The notes below the pieces were generated by a model, which was given only the letters and a program-made list of their open reading frames with translations, made no database searches and had not been told where the DNA came from. The translations under genes were made by a program, and so were the position numbers. 64,000 nucleotides of DNA from positions 1-64,000 of the forward strand of contig CANMLS010000001.1 in NCBI GenBank assembly GCA_947498785.1. Reading direction: 5' to 3'. How positions within the stretch are numbered: position 1 is the stretch's first letter; each line of letters begins with the position of its first letter. The stretch comes from an uncultured Aquimarina sp. (GTDB lineage: Bacteria > Bacteroidota > Bacteroidia > Flavobacteriales > Flavobacteriaceae). Positions 15,953 to 24,534 of this stretch are shown one piece after another.

Positions 15953-17047
15953 ATGAAAGCAGGAATTGTAGGATTGCCAAATGTTGGAAAGTCAACATTG
16001 TTTAATTGTTTATCTAATGCCAAAGCCCAAAGTGCTAACTTTCCGTTTTGTACGATAGAACCTAATATTGGTGTGGTAAATGTACCAGATTCTAGATTAG
16101 AGAAACTTGAAGAACTTGTAAATCCTGAGCGTGTAATACCTGCTACGGTTGAGATTGTAGATATTGCTGGTTTGGTAAAAGGAGCAAGTAAGGGTGAAGG
16201 TTTAGGAAATCAGTTTTTGGGAAATATAAGAGAAACAGATGCTATCATTCATGTGTTACGTTGTTTCGATAATGATAATATTGTTCACGTTGATGGATCG
16301 GTAGATCCTATAAGAGATAAGGAAACTATAGATATCGAATTGCAGCTAAAAGACTTAGAAGCTGTTGAAAAAAAAATAGATAAGGTAAAACGTGCTGCAA
16401 AAACAGGTAATAAAGAAGCACAAAAAGAAGAATCCATTCTGTTAGAACTTAGAAAAGGATTGGAAGCAGGAATTTCAGTTAGAGCGATTACAATTTCAGA
16501 AGATGATCATTTTACTTATGTAAAGCCTTTACAATTAATTACTGATAAACCTGTACTTTATGTTTGTAACGTTGATGAAGAAGCTGCCGTTAATGGAAAT
16601 GAATACGTTAAAAAGGTAAAAGAAGTTGTAGCCACAGAAAAAGCAGAAGTAATTGTTTTAGCAGTAGGAACAGAAGCAGATATTACAGAATTAGAAGATT
16701 ATGAAGAACGTCAACTTTTCTTACAAGATATAGGATTAGAAGAACCTGGGTCAGCTGTATTAATTCGTGCAGCTTATAAATTACTAAACCAACAAACATA
16801 TTTTACCGCAGGAGTCAAAGAGGTTAGAGCTTGGACAATAAATATAGGATCAACAGCTCCACAAGCAGCAGGAGTGATTCATACAGATTTTGAAAAAGGA
16901 TTTATCCGTGCAGAAGTTATTAAATATGAAGATTTTATAACATATGGAAGCGAAGCAAAAGTTAGAGAAGCAGGAAAACTTGGAGTAGAAGGAAAATCAT
17001 ACGTTGTGAATGATGGAGATGTGATGCACTTTCTGTTTAATGTATAA
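15953..17047 (+). CDS. ychF: YchF, Obg-family redox-regulated ATPase
   Basis: 364 residues, the usual YchF length. G1 is GLPNVGKST (7-15). The Obg-type motif NIGVVNVPDSRL and G3 DIAGLVKGASKGEGLGNQFL follow. The G4 position carries NVDE instead of NKxD, the change that gives YchF its ATP preference. The C-terminal TGS-like domain ends GEAKVREAGKLGVEGKSYVV-like followed by DGDVMHFLFNV. The protein associates with ribosomes and stress responses and is near-universal. It is followed by a strong terminator at 17069-17103. Confidence 0.98.
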   Translation: MKAGIVGLPNVGKSTLFNCLSNAKAQSANFPFCTIEPNIGVVNVPDSRLEKLEELVNPERVIPATVEIVDIAGLVKGASKGEGLGNQFLGNIRETDAIIHVLRCFDNDNIVHVDGSVDPIRDKETIDIELQLKDLEAVEKKIDKVKRAAKTGNKEAQKEESILLELRKGLEAGISVRAITISEDDHFTYVKPLQLITDKPVLYVCNVDEEAAVNGNEYVKKVKEVVATEKAEVIVLAVGTEADITELEDYEERQLFLQDIGLEEPGSAVLIRAAYKLLNQQTYFTAGVKEVRAWTINIGSTAPQAAGVIHTDFEKGFIRAEVIKYEDFITYGSEAKVREAGKLGVEGKSYVVNDGDVMHFLFNV

Positions 17048-17068
17048 TAAAGAATATCAAGACATATT

Positions 17069-17103
17069 AAAAAAACCTTCCTATTTTTTTGGAAGGTTTT
17101 TTT
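17069..17103 (+). terminator. Rho-independent terminator of ychF
   Basis: A 13-bp stem of A7-CCTTCC (17069-17081) with GGAAGG-T7 (17091-17103) is separated by a 9-base loop. It has a T-run on the plus strand and also works in reverse. Confidence 0.88.
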
Positions 17104-17170
17104 GTGTTGGGTATTGTAATTTATATCTAGTTTAGAAATAACCAAAATTAGATGCTACTATTTTTGAGAA

Positions 17171-18085
17171 ATGCAAAACGGCAAATTATCTTCATACGGA
17201 ACTATACTTGCTATTGCTGGAATAGTTCTCTTTTCTGCAAAGGCGGTTTTAGTAAAGCTAGCATATAAGTTTGAAATAAGTTCAGAACATCTGTTGCTAT
17301 TTAGAATGATATTTTCATTACCAATATATCTGATATTAGCTTTCATTAATAAACCTGCGCAAAAAGCAAAAATAAAAATCAAGGATTATATCTGGATTGT
17401 TTTTTTTGGATTTGTAGGATACTATTTGGCTAGTTATTTTGATTTTCTTGGATTGCAACATATCAAAGCAGGGTTGGAAAGAATTATCCTTTTTGTATAT
17501 CCTACATTGGTAATTATTCTTTCAAGAATTTTTTTAAGAAATATAATAACACCTCGGCAGATAGTGGCTATTTTGATAACATATTTAGGCGTTATTATTG
17601 CGTTTTGGGGAGAAATTCATATAGAAACTAGCAACATTGCTTTGGGAGCAATGTTAGTTTTTCTAAGTGCGTTAACATATGCGATTTATCTGGTAGGCAG
17701 TGGATGGCTAATTCCAAAATTTGGTGTAGTAACTTTTACATCATATGCTATGATCGTTTCTTCTCTATGTATCATTATACAATACTTGATTTTTGATGGG
17801 GGAGATATTATGAATTATCCATTAGAATTATATTTAATTTGTATTATCATGGCTGTTTTTTCAACAATTATACCATCTTATCTAGTCTCGGCTGCTATTG
17901 CAAGACTAGGAGCTTCTAATTTTTCTATTCTGGCAAGTTTAGGACCTGTATCTACCATAGTGTTGGCATATTTCTTTTTGGGAGAAAACCTTTCACTGAT
18001 CCAAATTTTAGGAGCTTCAATTGTTATTATAGGGGTTTATGTAATCTCAAAAAAAAAGAATAAGAAAAAATCTATACAGCTATAA
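17171..18085 (+). CDS. EamA-family (DMT) transporter
   Basis: 304 residues with about ten membrane helices in two EamA repeats (about 8-140 and 158-295). The first repeat has the motif FSAKAVLVKLAYKF; the second ends ASLGPVSTIVLAYFFLGENL, a typical DMT signature, and a basic tail KKKNKKKS. It is an inner-membrane exporter of amino acids, nucleobases or other metabolites; the substrate cannot be inferred. It stands alone between the ychF terminator and the kinase gene. Confidence 0.92.
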   Translation: MQNGKLSSYGTILAIAGIVLFSAKAVLVKLAYKFEISSEHLLLFRMIFSLPIYLILAFINKPAQKAKIKIKDYIWIVFFGFVGYYLASYFDFLGLQHIKAGLERIILFVYPTLVIILSRIFLRNIITPRQIVAILITYLGVIIAFWGEIHIETSNIALGAMLVFLSALTYAIYLVGSGWLIPKFGVVTFTSYAMIVSSLCIIIQYLIFDGGDIMNYPLELYLICIIMAVFSTIIPSYLVSAAIARLGASNFSILASLGPVSTIVLAYFFLGENLSLIQILGASIVIIGVYVISKKKNKKKSIQL

Positions 18086-18233
18086 AAAGGATCAATACTA
18101 CTTTTAAGCGCTGTTTAATGTTTTTTTCGTTATTTTAACATTCCTAATAGTGAATATCTGTTTATATATTTTGGGGAAAATTATAGACGATTCTATGTTC
18201 ACTATATTAAAGGAATACATTTAAATCTATAGT

Positions 18234-20435
18234 TTGGGAACTTTTAGAAAAGTATTGTTTATCTACTTCATTATATTCATAGGATTTTTTTCTTATGGAC
18301 AAAATAATGACACAATTGTAGTTAGTGATAGCTTAAAAATATTTCTTTCAAAATCAAAAAAATTCCGTACCGCCTTTAAAATAAAAGAATCTTTAGATTA
18401 TGCTATTAAAACGATAGACCTTGCACATCAATTGGATAATAACGAATATATATGTAAAGGTCATTATCTAATGGTTAGTAACTACGAGATTGTGGAGGAC
18501 TACAAAAGCATGGAACGACATAGTCACGAAGCTTTAAAGTACGCCAAAAGGGCAAAAGACACTGCTATGATATCATATAGCTTAAATGCTTTAGGGAGTG
18601 TATATTCAGATGGGTTCGGTGAGATAGAACGAGGTATGGATTACTTTAATCAATCACTAGAAATAGCCGAAAAAATCAAAGATAAAAGTAAGGAATTTCC
18701 TCCTATATTAAATATAAGCTGGATCTATATAAAAGAAAAAGAATTTGATAAAGCATTTCCTTATTTGAAAAAAGCCGAAATGTTAATCGAAGACCATACA
18801 AGTTCTATTAGTGTTGTTGCAGCCAGTCATTTGAAGTATTTATTAGGTCGATATTATATTGGTAAAGAACAATTCAAAAAATCACATAAATTATTAAATG
18901 AAGCAATTAAAAATCTAGAAGAAATTAATGTTTTTTCTGTTCTCAATGAAGCGTATAGAGCAAAGGCAGAAGCCTTTGAAAGGGTGGGTAATTCGGATTC
19001 TGCATTATATTGTATTAACAAGTATTTGTTTTATAAAGATAAACTTCTGAATGAAGAAAAATTACAACAAATTAAAGTTGCTAAGTTAAATTTTAGCATA
19101 AGTGAATTTAAAAGAGAATTAGAAGCGAGTAGGAAAGAGAAAGAGTATTTAGCAAAAATTGATAATAGAAATATCATTATTATTATTACCTCTATAAGCC
19201 TTATTTTGTTGACGGTAGGGATATTTTTTATTCTTTATGGATATAGATCAAAGAAAAAGCTTAATGAAGTATTAGAAGAAAAAAATGAACAATTAATTAA
19301 AGCAAAAGCTGAAGCAGAAAAATTGACCAATACAAAGTCTCAATTTATTTCTACAGTGAGTCATGAATTAAGAACACCGTTATATGGAGTTGTAGGTATC
19401 ACAACATTGTTATTAGAAGAAAATGATATTCCTGTTAAACATAAAAAACTCCTTAATTCTTTAAAGTTTTCAGGAGATTATTTATTGGATTTAATAAATA
19501 AAGTATTAAAAATAAGTAAAATAGAATCCAAAAATGAGAAATTGACACATACTCCTACGAATCTCTTTCGATTATCAAAAAATCTATTGTATTCTTTTGA
19601 GTATCAAGCAAAAAATAAAAACAATGAACTAATCTTACAGATACCAGATGAGCTGCCAGATATAGTTAATGTTGATTCGCTTAAAGTTTCTGAGGTTTTA
19701 ATTAATTTGATCGGAAATTCGGCTAAGTTTACCGAAAACGGAAAAATATGGCTGAGAATTAAGATCATTTCTTTGGATAAAAATACAATTACAATTCGGT
19801 ATGAGGTAGAAGATAACGGTGTGGGGATTCCAGAAGATAAAAAAGAATTTGTATTCGAAAAATTCTCACAAGTTGGTAGAGAATTTAATAAATCAGAAGG
19901 TACGGGATTAGGGTTGTCGATTGTAAAAAACCTCTTAGAAATGATGGATAGTGAGATTCATTTGGATAGTAAAGAGGGAAGAGGTACAAAATTCTATTTT
20001 GATTTACAATTAGAAGCAGTTGATGAAAATGAAGAACAAGAAGTAGATACCAATGCAGATGGGATTAATGCAATGTATAGAAGAATATTAGTAGCAGAGG
20101 ATAATAAAATTAATCAAATTGTGACCAAAAATCTTTTGAATATAATTGGATATGATTGTACTATTGTAGAAAATGGTTTTAATGCCTTACAAATGGTCAA
20201 AAAAGAAGATTTTGATCTGATTCTTATGGATCTTAATATGCCATATCTTAATGGAATAGAGGCTACTAGACGGATTCGTGAATTTGATAAAACAACACCG
20301 ATTATTGCACTTACTGCTTCAGAATTAAGTGAAATAGAAGAGGAATGTATGGAAATAGGAATGAACGATATTATAAATAAGCCACTTAATAAAAATGACC
20401 TCAAGAATATAATTGCTAAACATTTGGTACGATAA
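18234..20435 (+). CDS. TPR-containing hybrid sensor histidine kinase
   Basis: 733 residues from a TTG codon. TTG is needed because an in-frame stop lies 4 codons upstream and the next Met is inside the TPR region, while a good signal peptide (KVLFIYFIIFIGFFSYGQ) begins right after TTG. Residues about 30-290 are TPR repeats in the periplasm; a membrane helix spans 313-335; a coiled coil spans 340-368. HisKA has H377 (FISTVSHELRTPLYG). HATPase has the N box (NLIGNSAKF), G1 EDNGVGIP and G2 GTGLGLSIV. A receiver domain (about 615-733) carries D666 (LILMDLNMP) and K719-like NKPLNK. Signal and target are unknown. The convergent hydrolase gene stops 5 bp beyond its end. Confidence 0.93.
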   Translation: MGTFRKVLFIYFIIFIGFFSYGQNNDTIVVSDSLKIFLSKSKKFRTAFKIKESLDYAIKTIDLAHQLDNNEYICKGHYLMVSNYEIVEDYKSMERHSHEALKYAKRAKDTAMISYSLNALGSVYSDGFGEIERGMDYFNQSLEIAEKIKDKSKEFPPILNISWIYIKEKEFDKAFPYLKKAEMLIEDHTSSISVVAASHLKYLLGRYYIGKEQFKKSHKLLNEAIKNLEEINVFSVLNEAYRAKAEAFERVGNSDSALYCINKYLFYKDKLLNEEKLQQIKVAKLNFSISEFKRELEASRKEKEYLAKIDNRNIIIIITSISLILLTVGIFFILYGYRSKKKLNEVLEEKNEQLIKAKAEAEKLTNTKSQFISTVSHELRTPLYGVVGITTLLLEENDIPVKHKKLLNSLKFSGDYLLDLINKVLKISKIESKNEKLTHTPTNLFRLSKNLLYSFEYQAKNKNNELILQIPDELPDIVNVDSLKVSEVLINLIGNSAKFTENGKIWLRIKIISLDKNTITIRYEVEDNGVGIPEDKKEFVFEKFSQVGREFNKSEGTGLGLSIVKNLLEMMDSEIHLDSKEGRGTKFYFDLQLEAVDENEEQEVDTNADGINAMYRRILVAEDNKINQIVTKNLLNIIGYDCTIVENGFNALQMVKKEDFDLILMDLNMPYLNGIEATRRIREFDKTTPIIALTASELSEIEEECMEIGMNDIINKPLNKNDLKNIIAKHLVR

Positions 20436-20439
20436 TATC

Positions 20440-21204
20440 TTACAAATTTTTGGTGAATTTAATCGTTTCGCTAATAACAATCTCAGGGGTTTCTCGGTGC
20501 GGAGTATGACCAGTTTCAGGAATTAGTAATGGTATTGAATCTCCTGTGGTCTTATTTATAATCGAATTAACCTGACCAATTGTCCCATATTCATCTTTTT
20601 CACCCTGAATGATTAATGAAGGGCAGACGATATGAGGTAGATATTTTTCAATATTCCAATTTTGAAATGATTCAGATAACCAAGTTTTGGTCCAAGCTCT
20701 AAAAACATTATCTGTTTTATCACCATGATATTTAATTAACTTTTCTTTGAGATTAGTATTTTTATACGCTTCAACAGCTGCCTTAATACCATGGATAGTT
20801 TCTTGTTCTACAAATACATGTGCTCCTTCTGTAATAATACCATTGATCCTTTCTGGAAATAATGCGGCAGCAATTAGTGCAATGCTTCCACCATCACTAT
20901 GACCAAATAGTATAACATTATTTAATGATAATTGTTTTATTATTTTCCCTAATATTTGAGCTTCTTTTTTTAAGTAATCATTGTTGCGCTCTGAAACAGT
21001 AAAGGCATCTGATTCTCCATATCCTTGTCTATCATAAGAAATGATATTATATCCTGTCCTAAGAGCTATTTTTTTAGGGAAATCCCTCCATAATTTAATA
21101 CAACCTAAGGAGTCGTGTAGAAAAATAAATGTAAGACTTTTAGGATCAAAATGTTTTGTATCTATGGAGAATCGTAAACGATGACTATTAATTGTTAAGT
21201 CCAA
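20440..21204 (-). CDS. Alpha/beta hydrolase
   Basis: 254 residues, no signal peptide. The nucleophile elbow is GHSDGGS (about 97), the acid is D in GEKDEYG (about 202), the histidine is in ETGHTPHRE, and the oxyanion region is FLHDSLG. YDRQGYGESD is the classical strand-5 motif of the MenH/epoxide-hydrolase-type clan. The substrate is unknown. The 5' end and upstream DNA (about 21160-21236) resemble a relict at 24352-24430, showing an old duplication. Confidence 0.9.
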   Translation of the reverse strand: MDLTINSHRLRFSIDTKHFDPKSLTFIFLHDSLGCIKLWRDFPKKIALRTGYNIISYDRQGYGESDAFTVSERNNDYLKKEAQILGKIIKQLSLNNVILFGHSDGGSIALIAAALFPERINGIITEGAHVFVEQETIHGIKAAVEAYKNTNLKEKLIKYHGDKTDNVFRAWTKTWLSESFQNWNIEKYLPHIVCPSLIIQGEKDEYGTIGQVNSIINKTTGDSIPLLIPETGHTPHRETPEIVISETIKFTKNL

Positions 21205-21319
21205 AATTTATGGTTTTTATTATAAAAATTACCAAAAAAGTAATAGTGTTCATAAAGTGCTTACTCATAATTTTTCACAAATAGATATGAGTAAACAACA
21301 TTGCAAAATATTATTAATT

Positions 21320-22462
21320 TTAATTCAAGCGCTTGTTGAAGAAATTGACAATTACATTATAGGCATCTCTGGATTCTTGTAGTTCAGTATTATCTAAAAA
21401 TACATGTCCCAATCCTTCCCAAACATGAAGTTCGGCTTCCACGCCAAGCTTTACAAGTTGTGAGTGCGTATGTGCAACAGAACTAAGATGAAAATCACGA
21501 GTAGAAACGATTAATAGTGAAGGAGGAAATTCTGATAATATTTTTGTGGAGTTCAAAGGTACCAGAAGAGGGTCGTCGAAATCTGGATTACTACCATAAT
21601 AAGGCTCAAAATAAGTAAATGGTGCTATTCCGTCATGTCCCAGAGTTGCAGAAATCATATGCATAGAATCTGTTTTTGGCCTTGGCGAGGCAGCTGCCAT
21701 ACAAATAAGTCCTACAGCAGCTGGTGGTGGTAAGTTTTCCTTTTGAAACCAAGCCAATGCTTGTGATGTTAAAGCTCCTCCTGCAGCATATCCATATATA
21801 CCGATTTTTTCAGGCTTATATTCCTTTAATAACTCCTTGTATACTGTGGTGACATCCTGACTTGCTGCTGGAAATTTGTTTTTAGGACCTTGTCGGTAAT
21901 CTATACTAATAACCTTTATTCCAGCTAAATGAGCAATAGGGATAGACTCTAATCGACTAAACGTACGTGAACCGTACAAAAATGCCCCAGAGTGAAGACT
22001 AATCAGAACACGATCCCGATTTTCTTCTTTGATTCCTTCGATAGGTGTAAAAACTTCTGTATACACTTCGTTTATGGTGTCAATTTCTATCTTTACAGGG
22101 TATCTTGCTAATGCGTTGCGATAGATTGGAGTGGTATAATATTGTTGGCGATTACATTCTTCATGAGCTCTCAGTTCTTTTTCAGTCGGATTTTCTGGAT
22201 AGGGACAGGCGATAGACCTTTCTTTATAAAACTTTGCATCGTCCTCATGTTGTTTTTTGATAATGGCTCTGCTTTCCTTACTTAGAAAAGACGATTCGGG
22301 TAATAAATATGCAGGTACATGAATTGTGCCATCTTCCTTAACATGGTATTTGTTGTCATTGTTGTCATTGTTGTCATTGTTGTCTTTGTTAGAACAAGAA
22401 TATAATATGGACAAGGTTATGATAAAGAAAAGTATGCTGTTTTTCATTTTTAATGATTTCAT
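21320..22462 (-). CDS. Lipoprotein alpha/beta hydrolase (HSL/esterase-like) lacking the catalytic serine
   Basis: 380 residues from the ATG at 22462 (an ATG at 22447 is also possible; the frame runs further upstream but overlaps the neighbour). The lipobox is ILYSC with a following Asp/Asn repeat linker. The body is an alpha/beta hydrolase 3 fold: SLHSGAFLYG in place of HGGG, DYRQGPKNKFPAAS, an acid D in STRDFHLSS and H in GLGHVFL. The elbow reads GYAAGG where the family has GDSAGG, so the nucleophile serine is alanine (codon GCT). It may be a pseudoenzyme or a non-hydrolytic binding protein. It lies 32 bp after a lipoprotein gene on the same strand and is probably co-transcribed. Confidence 0.85.
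   Translation of the reverse strand: MKSLKMKNSILFFIITLSILYSCSNKDNNDNNDNNDNKYHVKEDGTIHVPAYLLPESSFLSKESRAIIKKQHEDDAKFYKERSIACPYPENPTEKELRAHEECNRQQYYTTPIYRNALARYPVKIEIDTINEVYTEVFTPIEGIKEENRDRVLISLHSGAFLYGSRTFSRLESIPIAHLAGIKVISIDYRQGPKNKFPAASQDVTTVYKELLKEYKPEKIGIYGYAAGGALTSQALAWFQKENLPPPAAVGLICMAAASPRPKTDSMHMISATLGHDGIAPFTYFEPYYGSNPDFDDPLLVPLNSTKILSEFPPSLLIVSTRDFHLSSVAHTHSQLVKLGVEAELHVWEGLGHVFLDNTELQESRDAYNVIVNFFNKRLN
22351..22386 (-). repeat. Four 9-bp tandem repeats coding Asp-Asn-Asn
   Basis: Four consecutive copies of TGTTGTCAT (the last with one change) encode the DNN repeats just after the lipobox cysteine of the esterase-like lipoprotein. The in-frame unit can change linker length without breaking the gene. 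Confidence 0.8.
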
Positions 22463-22494
22463 GATAAAAAAGTGGTTTAAATATTCAATCCAAA

Positions 22495-23751
22495 TTAATC
22501 CATATAAATTACCTTGACAGGATTTCTTAGACATTCATTATAATATTCTATTTTTTTGGCTGGATTTTCATCATCAGCCGTGAAAACTATATAGGCGTTT
22601 TCCTCTTGATATCTACTTCCTTTCGGAATGATTGTATTTTTACTGTCGATGAGTCTCCTGTTCCAATACCTTCCTGAGTTAATACTCTGGGTAATTTTTG
22701 TATGTTTGTTCTCCGTCGGAGAATCATCACCATAAATATTCTTGTTATTATATTGTAATCTGATGGATCCAAAGGCATAGGATTTTTCCTTGTTATAAAA
22801 AAACAGCCAAGGAGCTTTATCTGTTATAGGATTTTCATTCAAATAGGTCGTAGTAGCTTCATCGTAGAGAGGTAAATCCATAATTTTTCCATTAGACTTT
22901 GTAAAGACCACATTGGTAAACAGGCTGTCCAAGGTCATCTCGTCGTTACGAAGTAGATTTAAAGTATCATCTTCCTTAAAATATATTTCACTTTTGAAAA
23001 TAAAGTACGGAAGTCCAGCATAAGCTTTATATTTTCCTTTTAATAAGATTTTTTCATACCCTTCTACATGACCGCTTCTTGAAATTGTAAAATAATGAGG
23101 CCCTTTTTTTGATATAAAACATGAATCAGGAGAAGTAATATGAGCCATGGTTTTATAACGCATTTTTTCTTTTGAAAAATTAGGAGCCCAATGAATTTTT
23201 AGATTCGGGTTTTTTCTAGCTAATACTTGATTACCAATTTTTTTAAGCTTTAGATTTCCTAAATGACCAGCTCCTAATTTTTCATCCCCGAAGCCGACAA
23301 ATTCCTTGAATGAAGCTGAATAAAAGTCATTTTCTACAATTACATTCAATGAATCTCCAATAATAGTCAAATCTGTATCTTTAGTGAATTCTTTTTCTTG
23401 TTCCGATTGAATTATAAATTCCTTGATTTCATAAGGTTTTATTGAAATAGGAAACACTATGTTTGTCGTACCATTTATCATTTGACCACGAATTCTTTCA
23501 TTTTCTTTTTTGGAATAAACGTAAATGTTGGAATCTTTTTGAAGTTGTATAGAATCAGGTAAGCTTATTTCGACATATTCTAAAGGTCTGTTTAACCCTT
23601 GTGTTTCTTCAATTTTTATTTGCAATAGAGTAGAGGCTTGTCTTTGACAACTTGATATAATAATTATAATCATCAATAGAATAAAATTGTAACATATGCT
23701 TCTGTTTGTAGGTTTTATTGTATGCTTTTTGGTTGAATTACATTTAAACAT
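22495..23751 (-). CDS. Lipoprotein of unknown function, possibly polysaccharide-lyase-related
   Basis: 418 residues. The N-terminus has a charged stretch, a hydrophobic run and a lipobox IIISSC (about residues 31-36). The mature part is all-beta in appearance: an N-terminal domain with the pattern PLEYVEISLPDSI and ENERIRGQMI, reminiscent of RIFT-barrel domains of exo-rhamnogalacturonan-lyase-like proteins (PcRGLX/YetA), then NDFYSASF...GAGHLGNLKLKKIG and NPNLKIHWAPNF. The family assignment is tentative. It would sit in an envelope membrane. It is followed by the esterase-like lipoprotein gene, so the pair may handle an acylated glycan. Confidence 0.7.
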   Translation of the reverse strand: MFKCNSTKKHTIKPTNRSICYNFILLMIIIIISSCQRQASTLLQIKIEETQGLNRPLEYVEISLPDSIQLQKDSNIYVYSKKENERIRGQMINGTTNIVFPISIKPYEIKEFIIQSEQEKEFTKDTDLTIIGDSLNVIVENDFYSASFKEFVGFGDEKLGAGHLGNLKLKKIGNQVLARKNPNLKIHWAPNFSKEKMRYKTMAHITSPDSCFISKKGPHYFTISRSGHVEGYEKILLKGKYKAYAGLPYFIFKSEIYFKEDDTLNLLRNDEMTLDSLFTNVVFTKSNGKIMDLPLYDEATTTYLNENPITDKAPWLFFYNKEKSYAFGSIRLQYNNKNIYGDDSPTENKHTKITQSINSGRYWNRRLIDSKNTIIPKGSRYQEENAYIVFTADDENPAKKIEYYNECLRNPVKVIYMD

Positions 23752-24534
23752 GTTGGTTTTTGTGTTTCAATATTTCTCATTTGGCTAATTTGGTCTGAGG
23801 CAATTTATGGTTCTGTTGTGTTTTTGTAAAATATTTAACCGAACTATAACATTTTAAGAGAATTCTTATTTGAAGTCATTTTTTATGTTAGTTTTATTAA
23901 AAATATTCTTGTTAACTATTACAATTTATAGGGTGTTTTTAATTACAATCAAAGAGATATAGAATTAGTTCATTAGATACGTATGATAAGGAAATAGTCT
24001 GATTTTTTCTGGTAAGTCTGAGGAGTCAAAAATGGATAAAGATTTTGAATAGTTTATTATTTTGATTTTTTAGAATTTCATCTGGATCAAAATATTCTCA
24101 AAATGCTCAACGATAAAAATAAAGGGTTTCTTTCTGTACCAAAATTCATACTCCTGCATATCTACAATGTTTCTAACTATTATGAAAGGGTGTTTATAGC
24201 ACAAGAAGGATGAAAATTGCGTTAGCAAGCCATATGGCATATGTTTTTTATGTAGAATAATGTCTTGCTTTGCAGGAAAATTTTTCTACAATTTATTGTT
24301 TTTTAATTGGTTATGTAGAAAGGTGAATTTAAGTATTTTTCAAGTGAATCATTTTGATGACTCTAGAGAATCGTAATCGATGATTATCAATTATTAAGCC
24401 TAAAATTGTGGTTTTGTTATAAAAAGTGCTAAAATTAAGCCAAAGTCAGCACAAAATGTATACTTTGCGTTATTAAAGTTGAAACACCCAGCTTTTTTTT
24501 TAGTTTAAAAATAGTAAATAGTTAATTTTATACA
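23752..24534. other. 783-bp spacer with gene relicts, no intact gene
   Basis: I see no convincing intact gene. A relict of the 5' end of an alpha/beta hydrolase gene lies at 24352-24430 (listed separately). A 29-codon minus-strand reading (MQEYEFWYRKKPFIFIVEHF...) between about 24066 and 24155 may be a remnant of unknown origin. The rest is AT-rich and includes the promoter of the M61 gene just before 24535. Confidence 0.5.
24352..24430 (-). pseudogene. Relict of an alpha/beta hydrolase 5' end
   Basis: About 65-75 bp align with the start and upstream of the hydrolase gene at 21204 (window 21160-21236). On the minus strand the relict reads GLIIDNHRLRFS where the intact gene reads DLTINSHRLRFS, and the upstream TTTTATAAnAAAACC stretch also matches. 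The start codon has become TTA and the frame stops soon after. By eye about 80% identity. Confidence 0.6.

Noticed and set aside
22326..22517. Plus-strand ORF with Leu-Ser-Leu repeats
   Set aside because: It is the antisense of the Asp-Asn-Asn repeats in the lipoprotein gene.
24066..24155. 29-codon minus-strand reading frame in the 783-bp spacer
   Set aside because: Protein-like composition but too short and without relatives I can recognise; noted only as a possible remnant.
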